DNA of 64,000 nt, from positions 1 through 64,000 of the forward strand of contig JAJVIE010000002.1 in NCBI GenBank assembly GCA_022072175.1, in the 5' to 3' direction. Below are positions 56,517 to 64,000 of this stretch, in pieces; position 1 is the first letter of the stretch, and every line of letters starts with the position of its first letter. Origin of the DNA: Candidatus Omnitrophota bacterium (lineage in GTDB: Bacteria; Omnitrophota; Gorgyraeia; 2-02-FULL-51-18). Both the position numbers and the translations under genes were made by a program. The notes under the pieces are model-generated. The model saw only the letters and a program-made list of their open reading frames with translations. It did not search any database and had not been told where the DNA came from.

Positions 56517-56854
56517 ATATCATCGATCTTCTTTCTACGCTCACCTTTCTCATTTAGAAAGTTATTAGATACCGCAAAGCTATTAGTTTTATTTAGCTGT
56601 ATAACATCATCTAAATCTACGTCCCTAGAGTGGTTCCTCGATCTCTCTTTTAACATCTTATCTGAATCTTTTAATTTAGATTTATTAGTAGCTGAATTAA
56701 CTTTAACCATAAATTTAGAAGAGGGGCAACTTATCTTGGGAGATAAGAATGCACATTCTTCATCTATCTTTTGAGGACACTCATCTTTACTAAGATCTTT
56801 AAACGATTCCTTCTCGAATCCACAATTGGGGCATGAATAAAGTTTCAGAGTCAT
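56513..56854 (-). CDS. Zinc-ribbon protein (leaderless)
   Basis: 113 residues. A FmdB-type start (LYSCPNCGFEKE) and further Cys (CPQ, C, CPS) suggest a zinc-binding domain; the C-terminal half is charged. Possibly a DNA-binding accessory of the resolvase. The ATG is 6 bases after TATATT. Confidence 0.55.
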   Translation of the reverse strand: MTLKLYSCPNCGFEKESFKDLSKDECPQKIDEECAFLSPKISCPSSKFMVKVNSATNKSKLKDSDKMLKERSRNHSRDVDLDDVIQLNKTNSFAVSNNFLNEKGERRKKIDDI

Positions 56855-56870
56855 GCTTAAAATATAGCTA
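56855..56870 (-). promoter_or_regulatory. Promoter, leaderless type
   Basis: AGC-TATATT (-10 at 56866-56861), TTAAGC, ATG 56854, overlapping the stop of the SbcC-like gene. Confidence 0.6.
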
Positions 56871-58784
56871 AATTTTATCTTTTAGGGTAGATTTTCCCTC
56901 CCGCTTCTCTATTAAAACGGTACGATCTACTATGCTCTTAAATAAACTGTTATGCTCTATTATCAGAGTATTACCTTTTAAAGTAGATAGTAAATTTAAA
57001 CACCTTTGCATGCTTTCTTCGGATAAAAACCTGAAATATTCGTCGAGGAAGCGTATATTGAACTTATTTGCCCCCCTATTTTGGAGAATTTCAGATAAAG
57101 CTAAATCCACAGCTAAGGACACCCTAGTGCTTTCTCCTCCAGAAAGTAAACCATAACCCTTTTCAGCCCCTTCGTGTAAAATAGTCACCTCTACTTTATT
57201 ATCTGAGTTATGGAAGCGTATCTTTATAGGAGTCTCGAACAATTCTTTAAGGTAATTGTTACTTTTAGAGTTTAAGTCATTAAGTAGAGTATCATAGGCA
57301 TATACCTTCGCTTTTTTAAAGGAATTTTTCACTAAATTCAATTTAGTAACTTTATCGCTCATAATGGAATGTACTTTCTTTAATTCCTCTAAATCTTGAG
57401 TTTTTTCGACTATTTTAGCCTCTAATTCCTTAATATTTTCTAAATCTTTATTAAAATCTTGATTTTTCTCGTGAAATTCTAACTTATTGCTTAATTTTTC
57501 AATATTTTGTTTTATATTATGTAATTCTCGTTTAGAAGATTCTTTTTTAGTTTTATCCTCTCTAAGTTTTAATATATCTCCAGATATCTCTTCTAGGTAT
57601 TCTTGATTCTTCTTTACTTCGATTTGTAAATTAGATAACTTACTTGTCCCTTTTTCTGACTTGGCTTTTATAGAGTAAATTGACTCGATTGCCGATTTAG
57701 TAGATTCTATTTTAAAATAAAGTTGCGTTAAAACTGATTCTAGCCTAGAAATGTCTTCTTTCTCATTTTCAAACTTCAATTCTTGGTGGAGTTCTTGCTC
57801 GCAAGTGGGACATTTTTCATGTTTAGCTTGAGTTAAACTTTTTAATTGATTTATGTTATTCCCTATGTTATTACGCTGCTCCTCTAGTAAGTGCAATTCC
57901 CTTTGTAGTGCTTTGAAATCGCTTTCTAAGGAATTTTCACTTATTTTAGCTTTTATGACTTCTTCGTTTATTTTATTGAAGTTCTCTTGCGTAGATTTTC
58001 TGATAACTTCCAATTCCCCCAAAGCCTCTTCAAAATCTGGATAATTTTCTATTTCTTGACTTAATAGTGTACTTTTACTTTGTAAGTCAACTAACTCTTC
58101 TTGTATTTCTAAGATTGCCTTTTGATTAGATTCTTGTTTAGATACTAAGAAATTTTTAGTCGTAATAAGTAGTTGGTTTTTATGGGAAATGTCATTCACT
58201 ACTAAATTGATATTACTTAATAACTTCCTTTCTAAATCTTCTTCATTTTTTAGTATTTCATGAGTTCTTTTATAGGCTTTATCGAATAATTGTAAATTTT
58301 CTATCTCAGATAAAATCTTAAATCTATCCTCCTGAGAGGCAGTCATAAATTTTTTAGGGTAATTTTGGGCAAAGTATACAGTTTGACAAAAAGTCTCAAA
58401 GGATATTTGAAGGAAGTTATCTATTATCTTTTGAGTGTCGCTCGCTGTACTTCCTTTAATCACTTTATTTTCATGGTCAATTAAATAAACTTCGTTTGGT
58501 TTTCTAGTTCTGATTAAACTGGAATATTTAGAAGTGCCGTCAAAGTGAATCTGAACTAGACATGACTTTTCTCCTAATTTTACAACATCATCTATTCCGA
58601 CGTCTGACTTAGGGATTTTCCCAAAAAATGCCCAACTAACCGCATTTAGTATTGAACTTTTCCCAGATCCCTCTGGAGTATTGTCATCGAAATTCCAACC
58701 ATCTATTAAAGTAACCCCTTCTGGGATCTCAAAGTCTATCTCACTCCAAGAAAGGAAGTTTTTTGCTGATATTTTAGTAATCAT
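56868..58784 (-). CDS. SbcC/Rad50-like recombination nuclease subunit (T4 gp46-type)
   Basis: 638 residues. Walker A PEGSGKSS (about 37-44), long coiled coils (about 180-320 and 345-480) with a zinc-hook CPTC (about 323-326), a signature LLSGGESTRVSLA and Walker B IRFLDEYF (about 578). It pairs with the gp47-like nuclease next to it to process DNA ends for recombination-dependent replication. Confidence 0.92.
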   Translation of the reverse strand: MITKISAKNFLSWSEIDFEIPEGVTLIDGWNFDDNTPEGSGKSSILNAVSWAFFGKIPKSDVGIDDVVKLGEKSCLVQIHFDGTSKYSSLIRTRKPNEVYLIDHENKVIKGSTASDTQKIIDNFLQISFETFCQTVYFAQNYPKKFMTASQEDRFKILSEIENLQLFDKAYKRTHEILKNEEDLERKLLSNINLVVNDISHKNQLLITTKNFLVSKQESNQKAILEIQEELVDLQSKSTLLSQEIENYPDFEEALGELEVIRKSTQENFNKINEEVIKAKISENSLESDFKALQRELHLLEEQRNNIGNNINQLKSLTQAKHEKCPTCEQELHQELKFENEKEDISRLESVLTQLYFKIESTKSAIESIYSIKAKSEKGTSKLSNLQIEVKKNQEYLEEISGDILKLREDKTKKESSKRELHNIKQNIEKLSNKLEFHEKNQDFNKDLENIKELEAKIVEKTQDLEELKKVHSIMSDKVTKLNLVKNSFKKAKVYAYDTLLNDLNSKSNNYLKELFETPIKIRFHNSDNKVEVTILHEGAEKGYGLLSGGESTRVSLAVDLALSEILQNRGANKFNIRFLDEYFRFLSEESMQRCLNLLSTLKGNTLIIEHNSLFKSIVDRTVLIEKREGKSTLKDKI

Positions 58785-58787
58785 AAA

Positions 58788-59759
58788 TCAACCCTCCTCT
58801 CTATTTTTACATTCTTTTAGAATAGAAGCTCCTAGTAAAATAACGTCCTCTGGATATTTTACTACAGATTCGGCCCAAGTAGTCCATTTACTTACTACAT
58901 CCATGTTAGGAGTTAGTGGAGTGTTAGACTCATCTTTTAGTTCTTTAATATCCTCTATGATTTTTGTCTTGGGGGGTATTAATCTTAAGATCTCTTCTTT
59001 TATAGACTTAACTTCTAATTCCGTTCCTTGGATGATTATTCGATTATAATTAGAGTCTCTTAGAGTTAAATTTAAGTCGGAGTCCTTATTCAAAGTAACT
59101 GTAATGTGCTGTGGGAATGAGGTTTTAATTAACTCTAAATTTGAATTTTCTAAAATTGCTATATATTTATCTTGATTACTTTCACCGAAGGAATGTGAAA
59201 ATGGAGTACCTAGATATGTAATGTTATCCATTTCTTGATATTTATGAAAATGCCCCGAAATTACCTTTTTAAACCTAGAAAAGGCTTGTTTATTCACTGC
59301 TTTACTATTTTCAGTACAAAGTAACCCATTTCCATAATCAAAGCTGGTAATTTCAAAATGACCTAGTATGATACTATCGTCTGGGATTTTACTTAAAGTT
59401 TCTAATAAAACTTCGGTATTGGCAATATAGGGAACTGCACATAGTCCCTCTGATATCTCCTCTAATTTCTCTATTAGAGTCACATTAGGGAGGGATTGAA
59501 GCGGTAAAAGGGCATGACTTAGACAGTCTAAGTTGTGATAATCATGGTTTCCTATAATTATAAAAAAATGACACTCAGACTCACTAATTTTCTTGTAAAT
59601 AAGATTTAAACACTCAGACCTAACAATAGCTTTAGTATCTAGTACATCTCCTAAGAGGATCGTAGGGTTTCTCAACTGTTCGATAATATCGAACAGTTCA
59701 TTTACTTCTTTGAGATTATTTAGAGTACAGTGGATATCTCCTATTATAGAATATCGCAT
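58788..59759 (-). CDS. SbcD/Mre11-like nuclease (T4 gp47-type)
   Basis: 323 residues. Calcineurin-like metal sites: GDIHC, LLGDVLD, IIGNHDYHN, LGHFEI and ISGHFHKYQ. It is the catalytic half of the gp46/gp47 complex. It starts at the stop of the RecA-like gene (overlap of one base). Confidence 0.92.
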   Translation of the reverse strand: MRYSIIGDIHCTLNNLKEVNELFDIIEQLRNPTILLGDVLDTKAIVRSECLNLIYKKISESECHFFIIIGNHDYHNLDCLSHALLPLQSLPNVTLIEKLEEISEGLCAVPYIANTEVLLETLSKIPDDSIILGHFEITSFDYGNGLLCTENSKAVNKQAFSRFKKVISGHFHKYQEMDNITYLGTPFSHSFGESNQDKYIAILENSNLELIKTSFPQHITVTLNKDSDLNLTLRDSNYNRIIIQGTELEVKSIKEEILRLIPPKTKIIEDIKELKDESNTPLTPNMDVVSKWTTWAESVVKYPEDVILLGASILKECKNREEG

Positions 59760-60652
59760 TACTCACCTTTTGACTCAACTACACTTATCCCTTCGGAAGT
59801 TATTCTAAGGTTACAATCTTTTGGGAGTAAGATAGCCTTCCCTTCTTCATCCTTGAGGGCTTTCGCAAAATGATTCTTAGTTACCCTGAATCTAGTGTTT
59901 ATTCCAGCTTTTACAGTCTTGCCCTTAACTGTTTTAGTATAATCACTTACCCTGCTACAATTTATAATTAAAGCGGCAATAAATTCTAACGCCCTACCCC
60001 CTGCATTAGTCTCTCCCACACTTCCAATATTAGCATAAGAGTAATTTACTACTAAAACCGCTATATCTTGTTGTAATTGTTTAGCTACTATGGATTGAAT
60101 ACCTGCTCTATTAGTCTTAGCCTGTCCTCCAACCATTCCAGAGGATTCTGTGAACTTCATTTCAGAATCTCTCATAGAAGTCGTATTTCCATAAGAGTCT
60201 ATGACTAATAAAACCTTAGCATCTGGGTAAGTGTCCTTAATTACGTCTAAGGCGGTATTTACGTTTTCCCATAACTCTTCTGTAATATTAGTACAAATAG
60301 TCATTACCCCATTAGGATCTATTCCATAAGTAATAAGATCTTCAGGGGTAGTCTTTCCCTCAGTTTCTACATAAATTACTATGTGATTTTGTAGCTGGGC
60401 TTGTTTAATTGCTTCTAAACAAGTAGTAGTTTTTCCAGAATCAGGCTTTCCAGATAATTGAATCCATTTTCCAAATGGAATACCAATTATTCCAAAATGA
60501 GTTTTCCACCATTCAGGAAGTACTATATAGTCACTAGGGTTACTAGAAACCTTCTCTAGTGAATCACCTAGGCCGAACTGATCTGCTCGCTTCTCATCCT
60601 TTTTAAACAATTCCTTCATTCTTTCTACAGTTTTACTTAAATCAAATGACAT
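59759..60652 (-). CDS. UvsX/RecA-like recombinase
   Basis: 297 residues, shorter than bacterial RecA (~350). Walker A GKPDSGKTT (68-76), Walker B VLLVIDSYGN, a loop with GGQAKTNRAG and NAGGRALEF near the DNA-binding region. It would catalyse strand exchange during replication and repair. Strong AGGAG ribosome site. Confidence 0.9.
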   Translation of the reverse strand: MSFDLSKTVERMKELFKKDEKRADQFGLGDSLEKVSSNPSDYIVLPEWWKTHFGIIGIPFGKWIQLSGKPDSGKTTTCLEAIKQAQLQNHIVIYVETEGKTTPEDLITYGIDPNGVMTICTNITEELWENVNTALDVIKDTYPDAKVLLVIDSYGNTTSMRDSEMKFTESSGMVGGQAKTNRAGIQSIVAKQLQQDIAVLVVNYSYANIGSVGETNAGGRALEFIAALIINCSRVSDYTKTVKGKTVKAGINTRFRVTKNHFAKALKDEEGKAILLPKDCNLRITSEGISVVESKGE

Positions 60653-60655
60653 AAT

Positions 60656-61033
60656 TTACTCCTTTCCGAGTTGTCTGAAAAATAAATGAGCGTTTTCAAA
60701 AATTCTTATGTGTGTCTTTATGTATTCCCTAATACCATCCAATCTCTCTAATGACTCGCGTGCCAAGGTATATTCGGGGTTTTGGTCTGCTTGTATTTTC
60801 TTTTCTGTAATATTTTTACCATCGGCTACTTGGATAGCTTTGGCAAAGGTAGCGGTTTCTAATGTCTTAACCTTTGCTTTTTCCTCCTCAAAATTCTTGA
60901 GGAATGTGGCTAAGATAGATTGTATTACTAAAAACCTAGCTGCTCTATTTCTAGCATCCACTAAGGATTTAGCGTCTACTGCGATTAGTTCTAAGGTTTC
61001 TTGTATTAAATTCTCAATATTTTTTAAATCCAT
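60656..61033 (-). CDS. Possible UvsY-like recombination mediator
   Basis: 125 residues, helical and charged. It is directly upstream of the recombinase with 3 bases between, the size is near T4 UvsY (137), and the C-terminal helices (SLERLDGIREYIKTHI) recall that protein. No diagnostic motif, so the call rests mainly on context. Confidence 0.45.
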   Translation of the reverse strand: MDLKNIENLIQETLELIAVDAKSLVDARNRAARFLVIQSILATFLKNFEEEKAKVKTLETATFAKAIQVADGKNITEKKIQADQNPEYTLARESLERLDGIREYIKTHIRIFENAHLFFRQLGKE

Positions 61034-61034
61034 A

Positions 61035-61979
61035 CTAAAATCCTACACTAATTCCAATAAAAATGGAATTACTTTCTTTCCCGAAAGAGTACCCTGGTCC
61101 AATGTAAGTGTTGCTCATGAAGCTATCGAAAGGTCTAAACATGAAGGGGATCACATCAATGGACAGATCTTCTGATCTAGCCTTGTAAGAGGTTCCTATA
61201 TGTAAAAACTTCCAATCCAGATCATTTCTACTTAGTCCGTACCCCATTATAGAGACTCCGAGTCCTGGAGATACTGTCTTAGGATCTAAGGTTAAATGTG
61301 CGTTTAATTTAGGTGCCCAAAAGAAAAATTGTTTACTTAGATTTTTATTATAGATTACAGGGTCTATAAAGGCTTGCCCCCCTTTAATCTCTAAGGGGTA
61401 TTCTTTATTTGTCCAAGAACCATTTCCAGCTAAACTCGGAGATTTTAATATATAGTTAGCTTTGGTAACTACGTTATATTTTCCCGTCTCTTCGATTTGA
61501 GAGGTCGCTGTTTTTACATCTATTTCATGGTTATATAATTTAGAAACTACTCTACCATCATCATAAATTAGAACATATCCTACTGCGGGACCGTTTTCAA
61601 ATCTAATCTCATTTATCACGAATTTAGTTTTACTTCCTGCATAGACAATATCTGATTGGTTGGTTTTCCTTGCGTTCTCTCTTATTAAAAAGGTAGCATT
61701 TGAAAGTAACTTGATTTTCCCTTCTAATGAAGCTTTTTCTTCTGCAAATTCTTCTTGTAATTTCTTTTTAAGTTCTTCTTGGGATACATAAACTCGTTCC
61801 AAGTTTGCAGAATACTTAGATAATTTTTCTAATTCTTGAGTTTTCCCTATCAACTCAGTGTGCAATGCATTTTTATCTTGACGGATTTTGTCAATAGTTT
61901 TAAGTGCCCATATAGAAATTATGGCTATTACAACTACAGATACTATATTATTTTTTAAAAATTCTAATATTTTAGACAT
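61035..61979 (-). CDS. Membrane-anchored coiled-coil protein with barrel-like C-terminus
   Basis: 314 residues. An N-terminal transmembrane helix (about 10-25), then a coiled coil (about 33-100), a beta segment and a C-terminal ~130 residues with alternating hydrophobic strands ending SIFIGISVGF, the final Phe being typical of outer-membrane barrels. An inner-to-outer envelope link is suggested. It is odd to find it inside a replication operon. No homologue recognised. Confidence 0.5.
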   Translation of the reverse strand: MSKILEFLKNNIVSVVVIAIISIWALKTIDKIRQDKNALHTELIGKTQELEKLSKYSANLERVYVSQEELKKKLQEEFAEEKASLEGKIKLLSNATFLIRENARKTNQSDIVYAGSKTKFVINEIRFENGPAVGYVLIYDDGRVVSKLYNHEIDVKTATSQIEETGKYNVVTKANYILKSPSLAGNGSWTNKEYPLEIKGGQAFIDPVIYNKNLSKQFFFWAPKLNAHLTLDPKTVSPGLGVSIMGYGLSRNDLDWKFLHIGTSYKARSEDLSIDVIPFMFRPFDSFMSNTYIGPGYSFGKESNSIFIGISVGF

Positions 61980-61980
61980 A

Positions 61981-62649
61981 TTATTCCTTTTTTAAGAAAG
62001 GGAGGATTCTCTCAACTAATTCCTCTTCTAATTGACGAATAGTACCATTATTATGTATAACTAAGGAGTACTCTTTGAGAGTTTCAAATGAGGTTTCTGA
62101 AGAATGGATATCCTTTGATCCTGTCGGCCGCTCCATATAAATGGGAATAAAATCTTTCCCATAAGTATTTAATAAAAAGGTAAACTCATTAGGGAATCTA
62201 ATATCCGTAACCCCTATAATTTCGTTAGCTGGTAAAGTATCTAAAAGGGCTTTTATGTGAATGAGAGGGTCATATTTTCTAAGGACATCCGTTCCTACAA
62301 ATTGTAGGATTTGTCTAGGAGTTTTTAGTGGAGCTTTATTGATAACAAACTTATCAGTATGCTCTACTCCCAGTTTATATTTTATTTCAGAGAAAGGTAT
62401 CCCATAAGATAATGCCAATTCTGCTAAAATTGCCTGATTTATGTCAACACCTATGTCTAATTCTTGCTCTTTTAAGCTCTCATTTAAAAAATACTCTAAG
62501 GGAATATTGAAAACATGACTACATACTTTTTTCAATTTCCCAGCAAAAGAAAACTCTTGGAGTGGTATGTTTCTACCTTTTAGTAAATCGAAAGCTGTAT
62601 TTTTACCACTGCTTTTTTTCCCAATAAATCCTAAAACTTTAATAGACAT
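61981..62649 (-). CDS. Deoxynucleoside monophosphate kinase-like protein
   Basis: 222 residues. P-loop GFIGKKSSGKNTAF near the N-terminus and TDVLRKYDPL, then GVTDIRFPNEFTFL and a C-terminal motif GTIRQLEEEL, as in T4 gp1-type kinases. It converts dNMPs (possibly modified ones) to dNDPs for the phage polymerase. Promoter TATAAT at 62673-62668 with GAGAGG. Confidence 0.8.
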   Translation of the reverse strand: MSIKVLGFIGKKSSGKNTAFDLLKGRNIPLQEFSFAGKLKKVCSHVFNIPLEYFLNESLKEQELDIGVDINQAILAELALSYGIPFSEIKYKLGVEHTDKFVINKAPLKTPRQILQFVGTDVLRKYDPLIHIKALLDTLPANEIIGVTDIRFPNEFTFLLNTYGKDFIPIYMERPTGSKDIHSSETSFETLKEYSLVIHNNGTIRQLEEELVERILPFLKKE

Positions 62650-62673
62650 ACTTAAAACCTCTCTTCAATTATA
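62650..62673 (-). promoter_or_regulatory. Promoter with leader
   Basis: ATCTATAAT (-10 at 62673-62668) followed by GAGAGG and the kinase ATG. An inverted repeat (CTATAATT / AATTATAG) surrounds it. Confidence 0.5.
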
Positions 62674-62699
62674 GATTATTTTGAACTATAATTCAATAA

Positions 62700-64000
62700 T
62701 TACTTAGCTTGCATTAAATTATCGCAAATAATGGGATCTGCTATCATTTCTACGTCTAATTTAGAGGAATAAATGTTATTTTCCATAGCAATTTTAAGTA
62801 GCTCGGCCGCTTTCTGTGACTCCTCTACTTTCGCATAGACGCAAATTTCATCATGTACTTGTAAAAATACCCAAGCATTTACGTTATTTTTTCTAAATAA
62901 CCTAGCAGCTTCGAGCATCCCTTTATTAGTAATGTGTCCAGCTAGTCCCTGTATAGGGAAGTTCTTAGAGTTATTTAAGTCCGCTTTTAGTAAGTTTCTA
63001 ATATAGCTCCAATAATCTTTCTCTTTAATATCTGAATATATTATACCTAAGTCTTTCCCTAAGTTCTCAAGTTCATATTGTGAAAAATTCAAGTGATTCC
63101 CTAGTTCCGAGGTTGTTGAGATATTTGCTTTTTTTAAATCGGATACTTTACATTCTACTAAATCTCTATAATCTAGCCCTTTTTTATGTAAGAAAGAGAC
63201 TATTTTAGGGGCATATTTAAAATTACGCCTTCGTCCTATTAAAGTAGAGACGTATCCTTTACTAACACAATCTATTTCACATTTAAGCATATACTTATTT
63301 AGCTCTTTATAGGTACCTAAATAGCTATCTATTACCCATTGTCCGTATTCGGTATCGGGTACTTGAATAGGTGTGTCTTTTACTATAATCTCTTTTTTCT
63401 TTCCAGTTAAGGCAGCTACTTGATACTTATTAGCTCCATAAGGTATCCCTAAGACTATTGGTTTTACGTCCGTCCTAGCTGTCTTGTTTAAATTCTTTAA
63501 GAAATTAGGAGCATCTGGATCTGCTGAATACTTCCCTTCTTTGTCGAAAACGTCACAATATACCTTAGAATAAAGATCTAGTCCTTTCCAATACACTTCT
63601 TTTAATTTCTCATCTCCCGATATAAAGGCAAATACTCTCGGTTCTAAGCTCGCGTAGTCTGCATTTACAATCTTAAAACCATTTGGGACTACAAAACCCT
63701 TCTTTATAACCGAGGATCTTATCAACCCCTCCTCAAAATTCCCACAATCTAAGCATTTTTTATTACAAACTATTTCTATTACTTTTTCAATGGAAATGTT
63801 TTCAGATTTACACTTTTTACAAACTTTTAAGGATTCCATTTCTGCTTCTATATTTGGTAAAGTTTGTAAATTAAACCCTCCTGAACACGCAAATCTACCT
63901 GATACCGTACCATTTTGCTTCATGTCCATGTAAAGTTTACCATCAATTTGTAATTCGATAGCTGGTTTTATATAAGAAGAGTGTAACTTTCTAAGTTTCT
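62700..64000 (-). CDS. Family A DNA polymerase (C-terminal part; gene continues past the window)
   Basis: The frame is open to the window edge (LRKLHSSYIKP precedes). Pol I motifs: NLQTLPN, motif A DYASLEPRVFAF, motif B RTDVKPIVLGIPYG and motif C LQVHDEI. A zinc-ribbon-like insert (CKKC...CNKKCLDCG) sits between the NLQTLP segment and motif A, not usual for the family. It is the replicative polymerase of the phage. The first methionine (63929) is internal, not the start. Confidence 0.93.
   Translation of the reverse strand, partial: KLRKLHSSYIKPAIELQIDGKLYMDMKQNGTVSGRFACSGGFNLQTLPNIEAEMESLKVCKKCKSENISIEKVIEIVCNKKCLDCGNFEEGLIRSSVIKKGFVVPNGFKIVNADYASLEPRVFAFISGDEKLKEVYWKGLDLYSKVYCDVFDKEGKYSADPDAPNFLKNLNKTARTDVKPIVLGIPYGANKYQVAALTGKKKEIIVKDTPIQVPDTEYGQWVIDSYLGTYKELNKYMLKCEIDCVSKGYVSTLIGRRRNFKYAPKIVSFLHKKGLDYRDLVECKVSDLKKANISTTSELGNHLNFSQYELENLGKDLGIIYSDIKEKDYWSYIRNLLKADLNNSKNFPIQGLAGHITNKGMLEAARLFRKNNVNAWVFLQVHDEICVYAKVEESQKAAELLKIAMENNIYSSKLDVEMIADPIICDNLMQAK

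Noticed and set aside
1-64000. tRNA genes
   Set aside because: No cloverleaf-like sequence caught my eye, but without a covariance search I cannot exclude one.

Overview
The window is part of the genome of a contractile-tailed (myovirus-type) double-stranded DNA phage. Tail sheath, tail tube, tape measure, portal, large terminase, prohead protease and major capsid protein are all recognisable. The DNA is AT-rich by eye. A Gram-negative host is suggested by at least four genes with lipoprotein signal peptides (15633, 29264, 30557 and 40839). A host among the Bdellovibrionota is a weaker inference: from memory, the C-terminal domain of the 30557 lipoprotein looks like one common in that group. 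No rRNA, tRNA, CRISPR array or ordinary bacterial housekeeping block was seen.

Layout, left to right; nearly all genes are on the minus strand and so are transcribed right to left. 1-14.7 kb: tail and neck genes (tape measure, chaperone-like pair, tube, sheath, completion and adaptor proteins), interrupted by a plus-strand pair at 3.3 kb and a plus-strand sigma-70-type factor at 8.7-10.1 kb. 14.8-16.5 kb: a small plus-strand operon (dUTPase, a shrunken methylase-like gene, a secreted ClpP-like lipoprotein). 16.5-23.5 kb: fibre or baseplate appendage proteins plus envelope genes. 23.5-36 kb: accessory region with a cytosine methyltransferase, a TnpB with a substituted catalytic residue, a folate/biopterin-type transporter, lipoproteins, a lytic transglycosylase, a repeat protein and a family of small paralogs. 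36.1-40.8 kb: an island of apparently bacterial origin (IS66 and integrase remnants, a single-chain type IIG restriction-modification enzyme, a cold-shock-domain protein). 41-55.5 kb: head genes (homing endonuclease, capsid, scaffold, protease, ClpP/GroES-like/FKBP-like cluster, minor head protein, portal, terminases). 55.5-64 kb: replication and recombination genes (RuvC-like resolvase, gp46/gp47-type nuclease, UvsX/RecA, UvsY-like, dNMP kinase, family A DNA polymerase cut by the window edge).

Expression: an extended -10 motif (TGnTATAAT, usually TTGATATAAT or TTGCTATAAT) with no clear -35 recurs before genes. In eleven genes the -10 hexamer lies exactly 6 (once 7) bases before the ATG, which puts the expected transcription start on the start codon, so these mRNAs should be leaderless. 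Other copies of the motif sit 20-50 bases upstream of a Shine-Dalgarno sequence. Intrinsic terminators follow the tube, sheath, 11014, 20165 and capsid genes.

Most noteworthy: the leaderless promoter set; a TnpB whose RuvC-II glutamate is replaced (possibly an RNA-guided repressor rather than a nuclease), wedged between a transporter and a methyltransferase; a second, solo left end of the same element whose TnpB N-terminus is fused to an unrelated protein; the restriction-modification island; and the phage-borne transporter and ClpP-like lipoprotein.
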